From Acanthosepion pharaonis (Eukaryota > Mollusca > Cephalopoda > Sepiida > Sepiidae), in NCBI GenBank assembly GCA_903632075.3, contig CAHIKZ030005198.1, positions 1,003,001 through 1,067,000 on the forward strand: a DNA stretch of 64,000 bases. The letters are read 5' to 3'. Below are positions 1-9,355 of the stretch, one piece after another. Position 1 is the stretch's first letter. Each line of letters opens with the position of its first letter. A model generated the notes under the pieces. It did no database searches. It had not been told where the DNA came from and saw only the letters and a list, made by a program, of their open reading frames with translations. Position numbers and translations under genes: made by a program.

Positions 1-150
1 TTTCTCTTAATAATAATTTGAAAGTAATTCAGCAGACTATTTTATTTTATTTATGGCAACTGGATTTTTGGCAATTGCTTTACTTGGTAGGTTTCCAGTG
101 TTTGTTACTGTGCATATAAAAAAAATGGTGCTTTTATTGTGGTCGCCATG

Positions 151-190
151 GATTCTCTGACTATTGGCTGGGATCAAAGTATAGTATTTA
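151..190 (+). pseudogene. U2 snRNA-like fragment (diverged)
   Basis: About 40 bases resemble the 5' part of U2 snRNA: CTATTGGCTGGGATCAAAGT followed by ATAGTATTT, compared with the U2 5' region that carries GGCTAAGATCAA and GTAGTATCT. The branch-point recognition part (GTAGTA in U2) is changed to ATAGTA. No Sm site or 3' stem-loops follow. A second, better copy lies about 300 bp downstream. It is a truncated pseudogene or U2-derived repeat head, not a working snRNA gene. Confidence 0.5.
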
Positions 191-225
191 CCCTCAGGCA
201 AATAGATAAACTACATTTCATTGCT

Positions 226-293
226 CAGTTGTGTCATTGTCTTTGGACACAGTGCAACTCAGTTGTGTCATTGTCTGTGGACAGAGTGCAACT
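226..293. repeat. 34-bp tandem duplication, each unit a hairpin
   Basis: Two adjacent 34-bp units begin CAGTTGTGTCATTGTCT and differ at only a few positions. Each unit starts with AGTTG and ends with CAACT, so each can fold on itself. The pair lies between the two U2-like fragments and has no coding look. Confidence 0.6.
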
Positions 294-466
294 GAAAATG
301 TTATTGAGACTGGTCTTGGGAATATTAGTAATACTGATGCCAGCACAACTGAAGGTTGTGGGGGCTGGGCTATTTTTTAACCTGACCCAGGTGCACATAC
401 CTGGGTTCCCCACATTAATCTGACCTTGTGTCACATCCTACAATCATGGCATGGAAAGAAAATACA

Positions 467-540
467 ATCACTTCTCAGCCTTTTGGCTAAGATCAAAGTA
501 TAGTATCTGATCTTATCAGTTTCATCTAATTCTCCCGCTT
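467..540 (+). pseudogene. U2 snRNA 3'-truncated pseudogene
   Basis: From ATCACTTCTCAGCCTTTTGG through GCTAAGATCAAAGTATAGTA and TCTGATCTTATCAGTTT the sequence follows the U2 snRNA 5' end (stem-loop I, branch-point region, start of stem IIa) almost base for base. Similarity stops near U2 nucleotide 55, where CATCTAATTCTCCCGC replaces the rest. The Sm site and stem-loops III and IV are absent and a (CTTT)n tract follows. U2 copies cut at the 3' side are a known retro-pseudogene form. It could also be the head of a U2-derived short element, since a second diverged copy lies at 151-190. Confidence 0.75.
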
Positions 541-625
541 CACTTCTATCTTCTCTTCTTTCTTTCTTTCTTTTATTCTTTCTTTCTTTCTTTCTTCCCT
601 TCTTTCTTTCTTTCTTCCCTTGTTT
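541..625. repeat. (CTTT)n polypyrimidine microsatellite
   Basis: Imperfect CTTT repeats with CCCT interruptions. The open frames across it are an artefact of base composition. Confidence 0.85.
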
Positions 626-759
626 CTTTCATTGAGACCAAGTTGTATCTTTTCCTCTCTTTCTACACAATCACAACAGAATAGGCCATTATTTATGAGG
701 TATTGGCAGGGCATAATGGTCATGCAAATCAACAAGGAGAGGAATAAGCACAAGTATAA

Positions 760-818
760 AAGAAGAAGAAGAAGTATGATGATGATGATGATGATAATAA
801 TAATAAAAAAAAAAAAAG
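760..818. repeat. (AGA)n(TGA)n(TAA)n simple repeat
   Basis: Consecutive AGA, TGATGA and TAATAA triplet runs end in a poly-A stretch of 12. This is simple-sequence DNA. Confidence 0.85.
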
Positions 819-1404
819 AACCTTCCCCCATATAGACTTTTAATCAAAATGACAAACTTAGAGCTTTTGAAGCTTGAACTACCCCATCTCAAGTGTATTT
901 TTTCTTATAAATATTCATTATAAATACCCATGAGGATTTCACAGTTTTGCTATTTTAATTATCTGATGAATTATAATTTTTAAGTTAATGACTGAATAAG
1001 TTTCTTGCAAGTTCTATGATAAAATAACTGCAAAAATTCCACTATTGCATCGTTAAATATTTCAGATCAGGAACTTTAACAAAATTCTGTAATAACAATC
1101 ATAAATATGAATTCAGATCATTATTTATAGAAGTAAGAGGGTACAAATGAAAAGATTTGAAATTGATAAGTTTTTCCATTTCACTAAAGCAGACATTAAC
1201 GACAAGAAAGCATTATCACCTCTTCTATCTTCTTTTTCTTTCTCTCACTGAAACCAAACAGCACTGCTGACATTTTTTTTTCAGTCTTTCCTCATAATCA
1301 AAATGGAATAATCCATTATGTATTGTTCAAAATAACTACATTACTTAGTTCTCTCAACTCTAACCCTCCCAGCTAAGACATACTATGTTGTGTACATTGA
1401 GATG
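819..1404. other. no recognised feature
   Basis: AT-rich sequence without open frames of note or recognised repeat motifs. The tract GAAGTAAGAGGGTACAAATG near 1131 recurs inverted near 3670 and may be part of an old dispersed repeat. Confidence 0.4.
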
Positions 1405-1590
1405 AACCACCCTCATTCACTTTGTATTCCTTTAGTAAGGAGCAACTTCCACTCAGCTTCTTCCAAAGAACTTGCTTTGAGGAACCAGCTCCCAAGAGGA
1501 TGCTTTCCTGACCACTACAATCTTAACCTCTTTAAATCTACAGTTAACCATTATCTTTCCCATATATCTGCATAAATTAAACCACTTACT
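1405..1590 (+). pseudogene. LINE reverse-transcriptase C-terminal fragment
   Basis: The open frame 1390-1575 encodes residues such as FHSASSKELALRNQLPRGCF and PDHYNLNLFKSTVNHYLS. This is the conserved C-terminal end seen in the other LINE copies here (consensus LWNSLPxxCFPxxYNLxLFK). Only the last ~60 codons remain; the RT palm and endonuclease are missing. Among the copies in the window it belongs to a slightly different subfamily (RGCFPDHYNL versus CFPESYNL). It is a 5'-truncated dead copy. Confidence 0.65.
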
Positions 1591-2605
1591 CTTAACACTG
1601 ACAACCACGACCTTCAGTAACCTTCTACCTTGAGTGGCACTTTGGCCTTGGTAGACATTAGTAAAAAGAAAAATGATGCCATGGAACATGCACAATTATA
1701 ATGTGATTATTTCATTAATAAGAAAGGGAGGTTAGTGCCGATTTACAAGAGTGAAATGTAGTGGGGGGGAATGGAGCTAAATTAACAATCCTGCTTTAAT
1801 ACACTTATAATAAACATATTTAGCTTACAGGTTACAGCAATGGATTAGCAGCCAAGGGGTTGGAAATTCTATACTAATATTATCTCAAACTAACTGACAA
1901 AAAGAAAAAAATTACTATATTTGATAGCATTTAACCCCACCAAAAAAAGGCTGAAAAATATCTCCCAGGTGTTAGACATTAAGTTGAGGTAATAGGTATC
2001 TGGTTAACCCAATCATTGTAGACTACTAGTAATTCTACCTAGGCTAACTTCATAATAACAAATGAAAATTGAAGAAGAAGGGGATGTTATATGCAATCAA
2101 ATACAGTAACTTAAAACTGGCATAAAATAGCCAATCTTAGATTTGCAATTTTAATAAAAAGATAAAATATATTGATTTATTTTCAATAATTGTAATAAAT
2201 AAAAACAACACAAAATCCTAAAAGTAATCAATGTATATTTAATTACTGAATACATTCATCATCATGGTTGAAACTATTAAATGCACTATATGCAAATTGT
2301 GTACAATATAGTCTGGCCAGGAAAAAATAATTTTCAAGATGAATGTGAAAAAAAATAGAAAAGAAAAATCTGACAAAGTTAAGACAGACAATAAATAGCA
2401 GAACATTAATATAAATTATCATCTTTGGGAATTGGGTTGGAGGTTTATTCAAATTCTTTTAAACCACATAATAAACCAGCTGCCATTACAAAATTTGCAA
2501 GGCTTAGTCTGGCACAAGGCTATGTGGAGCACCAAGTTAATATCAAACACACTATAATAGTAATGGTCTGCTCAGCTAGTTTGCTAACAACTACTCTATG
2601 TGAAA
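1591..2605. other. no recognised feature
   Basis: AT-rich DNA with scattered short homopolymers. I see no conserved motif, RNA gene or clear repeat. Confidence 0.4.
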
Positions 2606-2607
2606 GC

Positions 2608-2660
2608 TAATTATTTTTTTTTAATCATTTCACTCCAAGCAAGACAATAAAGTCTTATAT
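2608..2660 (-). repeat. LINE 3'-tail fragment
   Basis: TTTTTTTTAATCATTTCACT followed by CCAAGCAAGACAATAAAG is the reverse complement of the LINE 3' end (GCCTTGCTTGGGGTGAAATG then ATTAAAA) used by many copies in this window. Only about 50 bp are present. Confidence 0.6.
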
Positions 2661-2889
2661 CATTATAATTTAGTTAGCACTCTGTCATTACCCCAGACAA
2701 ATAATAGACCATTCTGTTTTGATTGCAAGAAGAGAGAGAAGAAAAAGATATGAGAGACATTGTTTGGTTTAAGGAAAGAAAGGGTAAATGGAGGAGGTGC
2801 TCTCAAGCATTTAAACCTTTAGTGCCTATTGTCCCACTGGTAGAACATATGTTAAGACATTGTTTTAATAACAGCCAAGTCTTTGATTT

Positions 2890-3142
2890 TTTTAAATCAT
2901 TTCACCTTGAAGGTAATAAAGCCACTAAGAGAAGTTACTGAGTGTTAAAAAAATGAGAAAAAAAAACACTATTAAGGAGAGAAAACAATAAAAGAACAGG
3001 AATTAAGAAGACAGAAGTAAATGATTGATAATACATTTAAATTTTTGAAGATCAAAGTTGATTGGGAAGCAAGAAGCTAAAAGAAAATTACACAAGTGAG
3101 AAATACAATAGAAGACACTATTAGCATAGAACTTACGGTTAC
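2890..3142 (-). repeat. LINE 3' UTR and end of RT, interrupted
   Basis: Read on the minus strand this is the 3' end of the CR1/L2/Jockey-like LINE: poly-A, the conserved tail, AT-rich UTR and the first part of the RT C-terminus. The plus strand reads TTTTTTTAAATCATTTCACC, AATAAAGCCACTAAGAG and GCATAGAACTTACGGTTAC. The copy is broken exactly at GTTAC by the solo LTR and resumes at 3424. Confidence 0.7.
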
Positions 3143-3423
3143 TGTTGTGTACGATACACCTAATTTACATAAGTGGAGTACCGACCATATAAATATGGGT
3201 TGGTACCGGAAGACCAGGGAGTAAGATAGTAGTTAGAAGAAGATCCAATCCAGAGACTCTGCCCGACTGCGATTTAGTCAACCCATTATGCAGGAACAGT
3301 CTTCCCAAGAATATACCAAAACTAACTGTAAATATTGTGTACCTTTTCCTTGTTTCAATACATTTTGTTAACGTACATTTTGTGTTGTATTATTATTATT
3401 CCATGCTTATCCAAGTTTCAACA
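3143..3423. mobile_element. solo LTR of an LTR retrotransposon, 281 bp
   Basis: The segment starts TGTTGTGTAC and ends GTTTCAACA, so it has TG...CA termini within a 5-bp inverted end (TGTTG/CAACA). It is flanked by a perfect 5-bp direct repeat GTTAC at 3138-3142 and 3424-3428. Inside are a TATA-like ACCATATAAATATGGG and a downstream T-rich region. The flanking LINE rejoins correctly when the segment plus one GTTAC is removed. No gag-pol is present, so it is a solo LTR left by recombination. The superfamily cannot be told from the LTR alone. Which strand is the element's sense strand is inferred from the TATA-like site only. Confidence 0.85.
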
Positions 3424-3480
3424 GTTACATTGAGCCATTTCAATTATAAAACGATGAGACTTAGTTGCCAATCCTAATTT
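3424..3480 (-). repeat. LINE fragment, continuation after the LTR
   Basis: GTTACATTGAGCCATTTCAA and GATGAGACTTAGTTGCCAAT continue the LINE interrupted at 3142; the same order is seen uninterrupted at 57250-57310. Confidence 0.65.
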
Positions 3481-4577
3481 TTATTATTTTTATTGATAAT
3501 ATACATGGAAAAGACTAAAATACAATATGTGCTTACTTTGTGTTAAAATACAAATAATGCTCACCTGGTATAAAAAGATAAGCCTTAAAATATGTTGCAC
3601 TCAATGGACACAAAAATGTTCATCTGTTTCAATGAAATGGAAAACATTGTCAATTTTAAATTTTATCATTTGTACCCTCTTACTTCCTTGAATAATGACC
3701 TGCGTTCATATTTATGATTGTTATTGCAATATTTTGTTCAAATTTTTCACTTCAAATGAAAACAAGGCAACAGGGGAATTTCTAATTTTATAATTGTGGA
3801 CCTTGCAAGGAGCTTATTCAATAATTAACTTAATAATTATGATTCTTAAGAAAATTCAAATAGGAAATCATGACATTTTCACAGATATTTCTAGATGTCT
3901 AGTTGATATAATTTGATCTTTAAGAACATTTCTAGATATTTTTAGTCGATGATATAATTCAGTATTTAAGAATGTAAGAATAATTAATTTTTTTTTATTT
4001 TGCAGTTCTGTAATTAGTTGTAAAAATAGTAAGCTAAAATTATTTTATAATTTATTGCTTGAGACTGATCATGCTTTACTGAGTTCAAAGTCTAAAACAA
4101 AAATTAGTACAAGTCCTGTCTCTAATGCAGTAAACTAATTTTGTGAACCTAAATAACTAAGAATAGTAAATGGTTAATAGATGGTGAGCATAGACAGATA
4201 ATATAACACTACTTATTTCAGGTTACTGCATTGCAGACTGTAGTTCCCTGAGGACCATAGCTAAGGCAAATAAAGTAGGATTGTTTCAAAGTTAACTGAC
4301 CTAAAAACTAATTCAAAACTGGATGAAGCAACAAGTGGAGCAGAACAAGAAAAGTTGCAACAAATGCTTTGCTGCTTGTTTCTTATACATTTTTTCTTTT
4401 TTTGGTTGTTGTTGTTCTTGCTGCTTGAAGGAGTTTACCACTCTTCTTAGTTGTATAGTTCTCACTGGAAAATTTCTGGATTTTTGCCAATATTGATAAG
4501 AGGGATTTGGCTTTCCACTACCAAAAAAGAAAAGTAACTTAAAAAAACAAATTGGTACTAAGCACTTATTTTCATTC

Positions 4578-4580
<3 letters not shown>
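3481..4580. other. no recognised feature
   Basis: AT-rich DNA. No coding motif, RNA gene or clear element boundary was seen. Confidence 0.4.

Positions 4581-4630
<50 letters not shown>
4581..4630. repeat. (TA)n microsatellite
   Basis: Uninterrupted TA dinucleotide run of about 25 units directly left of a mariner-type MITE. Confidence 0.95.
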
Positions 4631-4632
<2 letters not shown>

Positions 4633-4757
4633 GGTACTGAAAAGTTCTTGATATAACTAAAAAGTCCCTTTAAAAAGTAAAATAATAAAAATCTAAATTT
4701 TGGTCATTTGGCCAAATTTTGTGAAGTGGATTGGTCAAAAAATTTGCAGCAACCTGT

Positions 4758-4760
<3 letters not shown>
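4631..4760. mobile_element. mariner-type MITE between two (TA)n tracts
   Basis: The left end AGGGTACTGAAAAGTTCTTG and the reverse complement of the right end (GGTTGCTGCAAATTTTTTGA) are alike, and CCAAATTTTGTGAAGTGGAT near the right end is typical of one mariner TIR family. Both flanks are (TA)n, consistent with TA target sites. The length is ~130 bp with no transposase. The ends are diverged, so this is an old copy. Confidence 0.55.

Positions 4761-4790
<30 letters not shown>
4761..4790. repeat. (TA)n microsatellite
   Basis: TA run directly right of the MITE at 4631-4760. Confidence 0.95.
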
Positions 4791-4795
<5 letters not shown>

Positions 4796-5065
4796 ATACC
4801 AATTTGTAATTGGTACTGATTATTCCAAAGAGGACATTAATCCAATGAGAGTTCAATGTAAGTTACAGAGCAATACATAAAATGATAAATTAAGAAAACA
4901 CCTTAAAAATCCATATCGGTTATAATTTATTTCATGAATATTGTTATATTCATCACTTCAGACCAAATGTTTTTAAGAATGTTTCATAAAAAATATATAT
5001 AATGGCTGCTGGTCTAGTGTTTATATACATCACATATATAATACGTTAAAAAATTCCCTTTCCTT

Positions 5066-5187
5066 GTCGTGCACTGATAGCTTAGGGGTAGAGTCTTTGA
5101 CTGATGCCAAATCGGTAGAGTTTTGATTTCAGCTTGAAGCAATTGGATGTGGTAGAGTTTTGATTTCAGCTTGAAGCAATCGGATGT
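5066..5187 (+). repeat. degenerate tRNA-like SINE head with 37-bp duplication
   Basis: CACTGATAGCTTAGGGGTAG followed by AGTCTTTGACTGATG resembles the D-arm and anticodon arm of a tRNA-derived head, and GAGTTTTGATTTC stands where box B would be. The last 37 bp (GGTAGAGTTTTGATTTCAGC ...) are repeated in tandem at 5114-5150 and 5151-5187. It is too degenerate for a tRNA gene. Confidence 0.45.
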
Positions 5188-5229
5188 CTAGCCACACTAA
5201 TGAGCTGTGATACAGAGAAACAGGCTGTC

Positions 5230-5231
<2 letters not shown>

Positions 5232-5296
<65 letters not shown>
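5232..5296. repeat. (GT)n(AT)n compound microsatellite
   Basis: GT repeats followed by about 27 AT units. The frames that read alternating Y-I or T-H residues here are artefacts. Confidence 0.95.
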
Positions 5297-5299
<3 letters not shown>

Positions 5300-5494
5300 A
5301 ATAGGCCAGTTAACAAAATTTGAAGAAAAAAAGCCAAGAAAATAATAACAATATTGGCAATAAAATTGATAACATATTATAAATTGAAGCATGAAGAGAA
5401 AGATTTTAAAGTCAGAATTTTCGAACACACCTGTGTCCTTTTTCTATGATACAAGGACTAAAAAAAATGGAGTGGAACTTAATCTTGTGTTTTG

Positions 5495-5499
<5 letters not shown>

Positions 5500-5530
<31 letters not shown>

Positions 5531-5592
5531 TTCAGGTATGCTATATTTATGGGTAAAAATGCTCTCTCTGTGTATATATATATATATTATAT
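5500..5592. repeat. two (TA)n tracts
   Basis: TA runs at about 5500-5527 and 5572-5588, separated by ordinary AT-rich sequence. Confidence 0.85.
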
Positions 5593-5839
5593 TTTGCTAC
5601 CAGTGAAAAATTGAACCATCACTCAATGTGTGATATTGTGTTTGTGTGGGGGGGAGATAGAAATGGGATAAGTGAATGACAAAATGGGGAAAAAATCTTA
5701 TGTTACATGTTTCATCCTTTGACAGAATTTCTTCAAACTAAACAATGATTGTATTAATGGAATTATATATATTTATTTATTTAGGGGTGTATGAAATATA
5801 ATAAATGTTTGTCATAATTCTACAAAGTTGTATTCTGTT

Positions 5840-5970
5840 CCTTTCCCCATACATATATGATTCCATGAATAAAAAAATTGTTTAGTCCAAACAAGCCTTT
5901 TTGAAGGACAAATAACATAACTAAATTTTTTTCCATTTTGTCACTCAATTTCCCACCATTAGTCTAATAT
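5840..5970. repeat. dispersed repeat, second copy at 35505-35612
   Basis: Shared blocks with 35505-35612 include a TGATTCCAT-like start, a TTTTTGAAGGACAAA-like block and TTTTTTCCATTTTGTCACTC followed by AATTTCCCACCAT. Divergence is roughly a quarter of positions by eye. The family is not identified and no ends could be defined. Confidence 0.55.
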
Positions 5971-6043
5971 ATAAAGTGTATATATCATATTCTCCCACAT
6001 ATGTGTGTGCATATCTATGTAGAAACATACTATAATTATTAGT

Positions 6044-6106
6044 TAAACCTAGAGAGCCAGACAAACCTACCACAGTTTCACCTTAGCGGATCGTCAGGGA
6101 AGGCTG
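6044..6106. mobile_element. half copy of a palindromic MITE
   Basis: AAACCTAGAGAGCCAGACAA, CCTACCACAGTTTCACCTTA and GCGGATCGTCAGGG match one arm of the complete palindrome at 19205-19317. Only one arm is present here. Confidence 0.6.
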
Positions 6107-6109
6107 GCT

Positions 6110-6905
6110 AAAAGGTAAAAAAGAACGGAATGCTTATAGTCAATAAACAAAAAACCATAACCATGTGACCAAATAAAAACAAACAGGGAGGGGGTGCGGG
6201 TTTAGAGAGAAACACGGACAATGGGGGGTAATGGGAGTCTTTTCTTTGGGCTTTGGACTTGCATGCTAGACGATTATTTTTGGCTAACATACATGTTCTT
6301 GGTTCTTTCTTTTTTATACCTTTTTTCCCCTTTGGTATTGGTTTGATTAATTGCAAATCAAGACACCGAAGGTTTTCCGAACGAGTATAGTTTCTTATAC
6401 TTATAAGATTACTACTACTACTATAATTTTTATATTGAAATTAGTTCATGCAAGACATAACTAGAAAATGTAGAGAAATTACTGACAAAATAGAGGTATT
6501 GTATTAAATTTACTAAAAATACACAAACAAAAGAGCTGTTCCATAAAGAATTTCCAACTCCAATTTTAAGATCTTAAAATGCTTAATTGAATGTGAAATT
6601 AACATTTTGAAGAAAACAAAACGATATGAAATAAAAATTTGTTAGATATGAATTTGGCAGTGTTGGAGCTTTTAATGTGTGAAACAAATGGATTTGATAA
6701 AGAATTTTCTATCAAATAAAAACCAAAAGTGTTCAAGCTTGAACTATGGAAGAAATTGAAAAGTTCTGTTTAAAATTCTGTCTTCCGATAATTTGTTTGA
6801 CTATAACCAATAGGCTTTTAAAATTGTGCGCATTTAGATTTAAAAATCAAAGGTAAGAAAAAAAAAAAAAAGAAAGAAATATAATATTAAATAAAAAAAA
6901 TTATA
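6110..6905. other. no recognised feature
   Basis: Ordinary AT-rich DNA with a more GC-rich patch at 6190-6260 (GGGAGGGGGTGCGGG and GGGGGGTAATGGGAG). The short reading frames have no recognisable domain. Confidence 0.4.
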
Positions 6906-6911
6906 TATGCA

Positions 6912-7198
6912 GATAGCTAGCAGAGTGAGGAGCAGAGTGGAGGGCTTCCTACACTGAAGTTAACAGCTAGGGCAGAGGGTTCATGTTTGTGACCAAGGTG
7001 AACCTTAAGTTGGAAGATATCAACTGTGTTTTGACCTGGAAAGGAATGGGCTTTGTCAGGCCTACTTGCTCAAGACATTAATGAATACCCCTCTGGCTTT
7101 CAACCCAGATATGTGGAGAGAAATGGTCAGGTGCTCAGCTGTACATGACCCTATGACCACACCCAGTCATGGAACTGATAATGATGAATAAAAAAAAA
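6912..7198 (+). repeat. SINE family C copy with A-rich tail
   Basis: A ~280-bp segment ends in poly-A (7191 on). Its 3' part (TTTCAACCCAGATATGTGGA, AATGGTCAGGTGCTCAGCTG, ACTGATAATGATGAATAAAA) is the same as the reverse complement of 45355-45482. Near its start AGGGTTCATGTTTGTGACCA may be a decayed box B. It is a retroposed short element; the tRNA origin is uncertain. Confidence 0.6.
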
Positions 7199-7320
7199 AT
7201 TAAAAAAAAAAAATTTTTTTTAAAAAATCATTTCACTCCATGCAAGACTGGAATACCACTAGTACACAGCGGGTGAAGGTGAGAGAAAAGACTGGGTAGG
7301 GGGGAGGAAAGGATAAAAGT
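7199..7320 (-). repeat. LINE 3'-tail fragment
   Basis: TTTTTTTAAAAAATCATTTC and ACTCCATGCAAGAC match the reverse complement of the LINE tail. It directly abuts the poly-A of the preceding SINE. Confidence 0.5.
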
Positions 7321-7474
7321 TCATAAAAGAAATAAAAATCTCTGGTTCTTTTTCTTGAAAAGATTTCCTGAGCACTTATGAAAGGTTAATGAGCAGAACC
7401 ATTTTAAGAATATTAGGAAAATATTTCCCAGCTAAGTAAAAATTTATTTGGTTTGTAAATTGGTTTACAAATCA

Positions 7475-7590
7475 AACCTGTATCCTCCATGGAACCATCA
7501 TTTAGCCTGACATGCTATACTATTTAGCTACAGAGGAAGTGTCTGGTTAGCAAAGTCAAATTACTGTTTTTAAACAAACAAATTTCTTTG
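7475..7590 (-). repeat. tRNA-like repeat head, inverted copy
   Basis: The reverse complement of the tRNA-like head at 7590-7680. AACCATCATTTAGCCTGACA, TGCTATACTATTTAGCTACA and GAGGAAGTGTCTGGTTAGCA pair with 7588-7650 over about 63 bp with very few mismatches and a ~32-bp loop, so the two copies form a long hairpin. Confidence 0.65.
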
Positions 7591-7860
7591 ATAACCAGAC
7601 TCTTCCTCTGTAGCTAAATAGTATAGCATGTCAGGCTAAATAATAGTTCTGTGTAGGATACAGGTTCGATTCCTGTTGGAGGACACATATTTTCTACAAA
7701 GTTTCTTGAACATTCAGGCTGGTAAATGTAATTAATACTGTTTATTATAAACAGAACATTTACTTAAATAATTGTATCTATAAAAATAATGTATGAACAG
7801 AAAATATATTACAATAATTGTTGAACTCAATCCATTTCATAATATATGTTGTCATTTGTT
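7590..7860 (+). repeat. tRNA-like head plus AT-rich tail, copy 1
   Basis: TCCTCTGTAGCTAAATAGTA begins an acceptor-like stem whose partner TGGAGGA lies after ACAGGTTCGATTCCTGT, a perfect 5-bp T-stem with a good box B. The anticodon arm is poor (a loop reading GGCTAAA, no T at position 33) and the D-loop lacks GG, so it is a tRNA-derived repeat rather than a gene. The tail (ACATTCAGGCTGGTAAATGT ... TTTCATAATAT) is shared with copy 2. Confidence 0.6.
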
Positions 7861-7924
7861 TATGTGAAGATATGCATCGAGCAGATATGATCATTAAAGA
7901 TCGTGGGAAATTTGTTTGTTTTGA

Positions 7925-8190
7925 ATTTGCAAACCAGATGCTTCCTCTGTAACTAAATGACATAGCACATCAAGCCAAATGATGGTTCCGTGTAGGATAT
8001 GGGTTTGAATCCTGTTGGAGGACACATATATTTTTTTTATATACAAAATTTCTCAGACATTCAGGTTGGTAAATGTAATTAATACTGTTCATTATAAACA
8101 GAGAATTTATTTAAATAACGATATCTATAAAAATAATGTATAAATAGAAAATATATTAAAATAATTGTTGGACTTAGTTCATTTCATAAT
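7925..8190 (+). repeat. tRNA-like head plus AT-rich tail, copy 2
   Basis: A second direct copy about 340 bp further on: GCTTCCTCTGTAACTAAATG, GGATATGGGTTTGAATCCTG, TTGGAGGACACATAT and the same tail through TTTCATAATAT. It is more diverged than copy 1 in the T-arm. Confidence 0.6.
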
Positions 8191-8745
8191 ATACATACAT
8201 ACATACACACACACACATACAAAGAGACAAAGTGTCCATAAATTAAAAATATTCAAAGGACGTATCTCATTGACCAACTCCATAGTTGTGTAACAATGTT
8301 ATTATACAAAAACATTTAATTTAATGAAGAAAAAAAATCTTAATTTATCGAATGTTGTGGTTCAAATTATCTATGCAATCAGAATGTGGCACAAGTTTAA
8401 AGTGAGATGAGGGCATGCATTTAGGTGGATTAAATAAAAAACTGCCGAAGCTTCTTTTTTGGGGGGGACACCCCCACATGCCAAGTAATGATCCTAGCTA
8501 ACTCTTGAAGATTTCTTTCTTAAGTTTATTTATATACAGATGTTATGTTTCTTATTCCTTCTTTACAAAATAAAAGGTTATTTTATGATGGCTTAAGATT
8601 ATAATTCACAAAAGATTAATGTTCAAGATAAAAATCTTGAGTTTGTTTAGTTATAATTAAATCATGTCAAATTTCTCTTACATTTTTTTTATTTTCATTT
8701 TTTTCAATAGGAGAAGATAGATAGATTCACACATCTTCTTCATTT
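8191..8745. other. no recognised feature
   Basis: A short (CATA)n/(CA)n tract at 8190-8222, a run of G and C (GGGGGGGACACCCCCACATG) near 8461, and otherwise AT-rich DNA. Confidence 0.4.
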
Positions 8746-8749
8746 TTTT

Positions 8750-8890
8750 TTAACAGTTCCTCATTTTCTTGTTTAGGGTTGGGTTTCCAGTTCCTTCTAA
8801 AGTTTTCTAATTCTCTTTCACAACCAGTAATCAATTGTGTCCTAATGGCATTTCTACCTTGCTTGGGGGTGTGAATGATTAAAAAAAACA
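8750..8890 (+). repeat. LINE 3' end
   Basis: CCTAATGGCATTTCTACCTT, GCTTGGGGGTGTGAATGATT and a poly-A run form the sense-strand LINE tail. Only the last ~130 bp of the element are present. Confidence 0.65.
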
Positions 8891-9185
8891 ATCTAAGAAC
8901 AGGAATAATTTTATGACTGTAATGAAAACATTTCAATGCCAGTTACCTTCAAAAATGCATTCAATCAAAGTCGTATAAAGATTCTCAAAATGTAATCAAA
9001 AAGAGATACAGTCATAACTTTAGTATTTATGAAAATGATGCATTCACCTTTGGAGATAGAATTTCGGTATTTGCTTAACAAATAGGTCTGATAATTAGTT
9101 GAATTAATGCCAGCATCATCTATGTTACAAACAAGTTGCTTTTTGCCTTATAAGTGACAGTTCTTTGATGCCAAATTCATGAATA

Positions 9186-9355
9186 AGTCATAATATTTAT
9201 AAAAATTCAAAAATCTGAAGCCAACATCAAGAAACAAATTATGAAATGATATTGCTTTTAAAGAATAAGCCATAATACCTATAAAGATTAAAAATCTGAA
9301 ATCAACATCAAGACACAAATTATGAAATGATATACATTGCTTTTAAAGAATTCCA
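9186..9355. repeat. ~82-bp tandem duplication
   Basis: Two adjacent units each contain AACATCAAG followed by AACAAATTATGAAATGATAT (or the CACAAATT variant) and TTGCTTTTAAAGAAT. Divergence is moderate. Confidence 0.7.

Noticed and set aside
467..540. A functional U2 snRNA gene
   Set aside because: Similarity stops near nucleotide 55; no Sm site, no 3' stem-loops, and no recognisable snRNA promoter elements upstream.
526..835. Overlapping frames on both strands with runs of Ile, His or Met
   Set aside because: They are translations of triplet simple repeats.
7600..7680. A functional tRNA gene
   Set aside because: The T-arm and acceptor stem look good, but the D-loop lacks GG, position 33 is not T, and the anticodon arm is weak. 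The same sequence occurs in three repeat copies.
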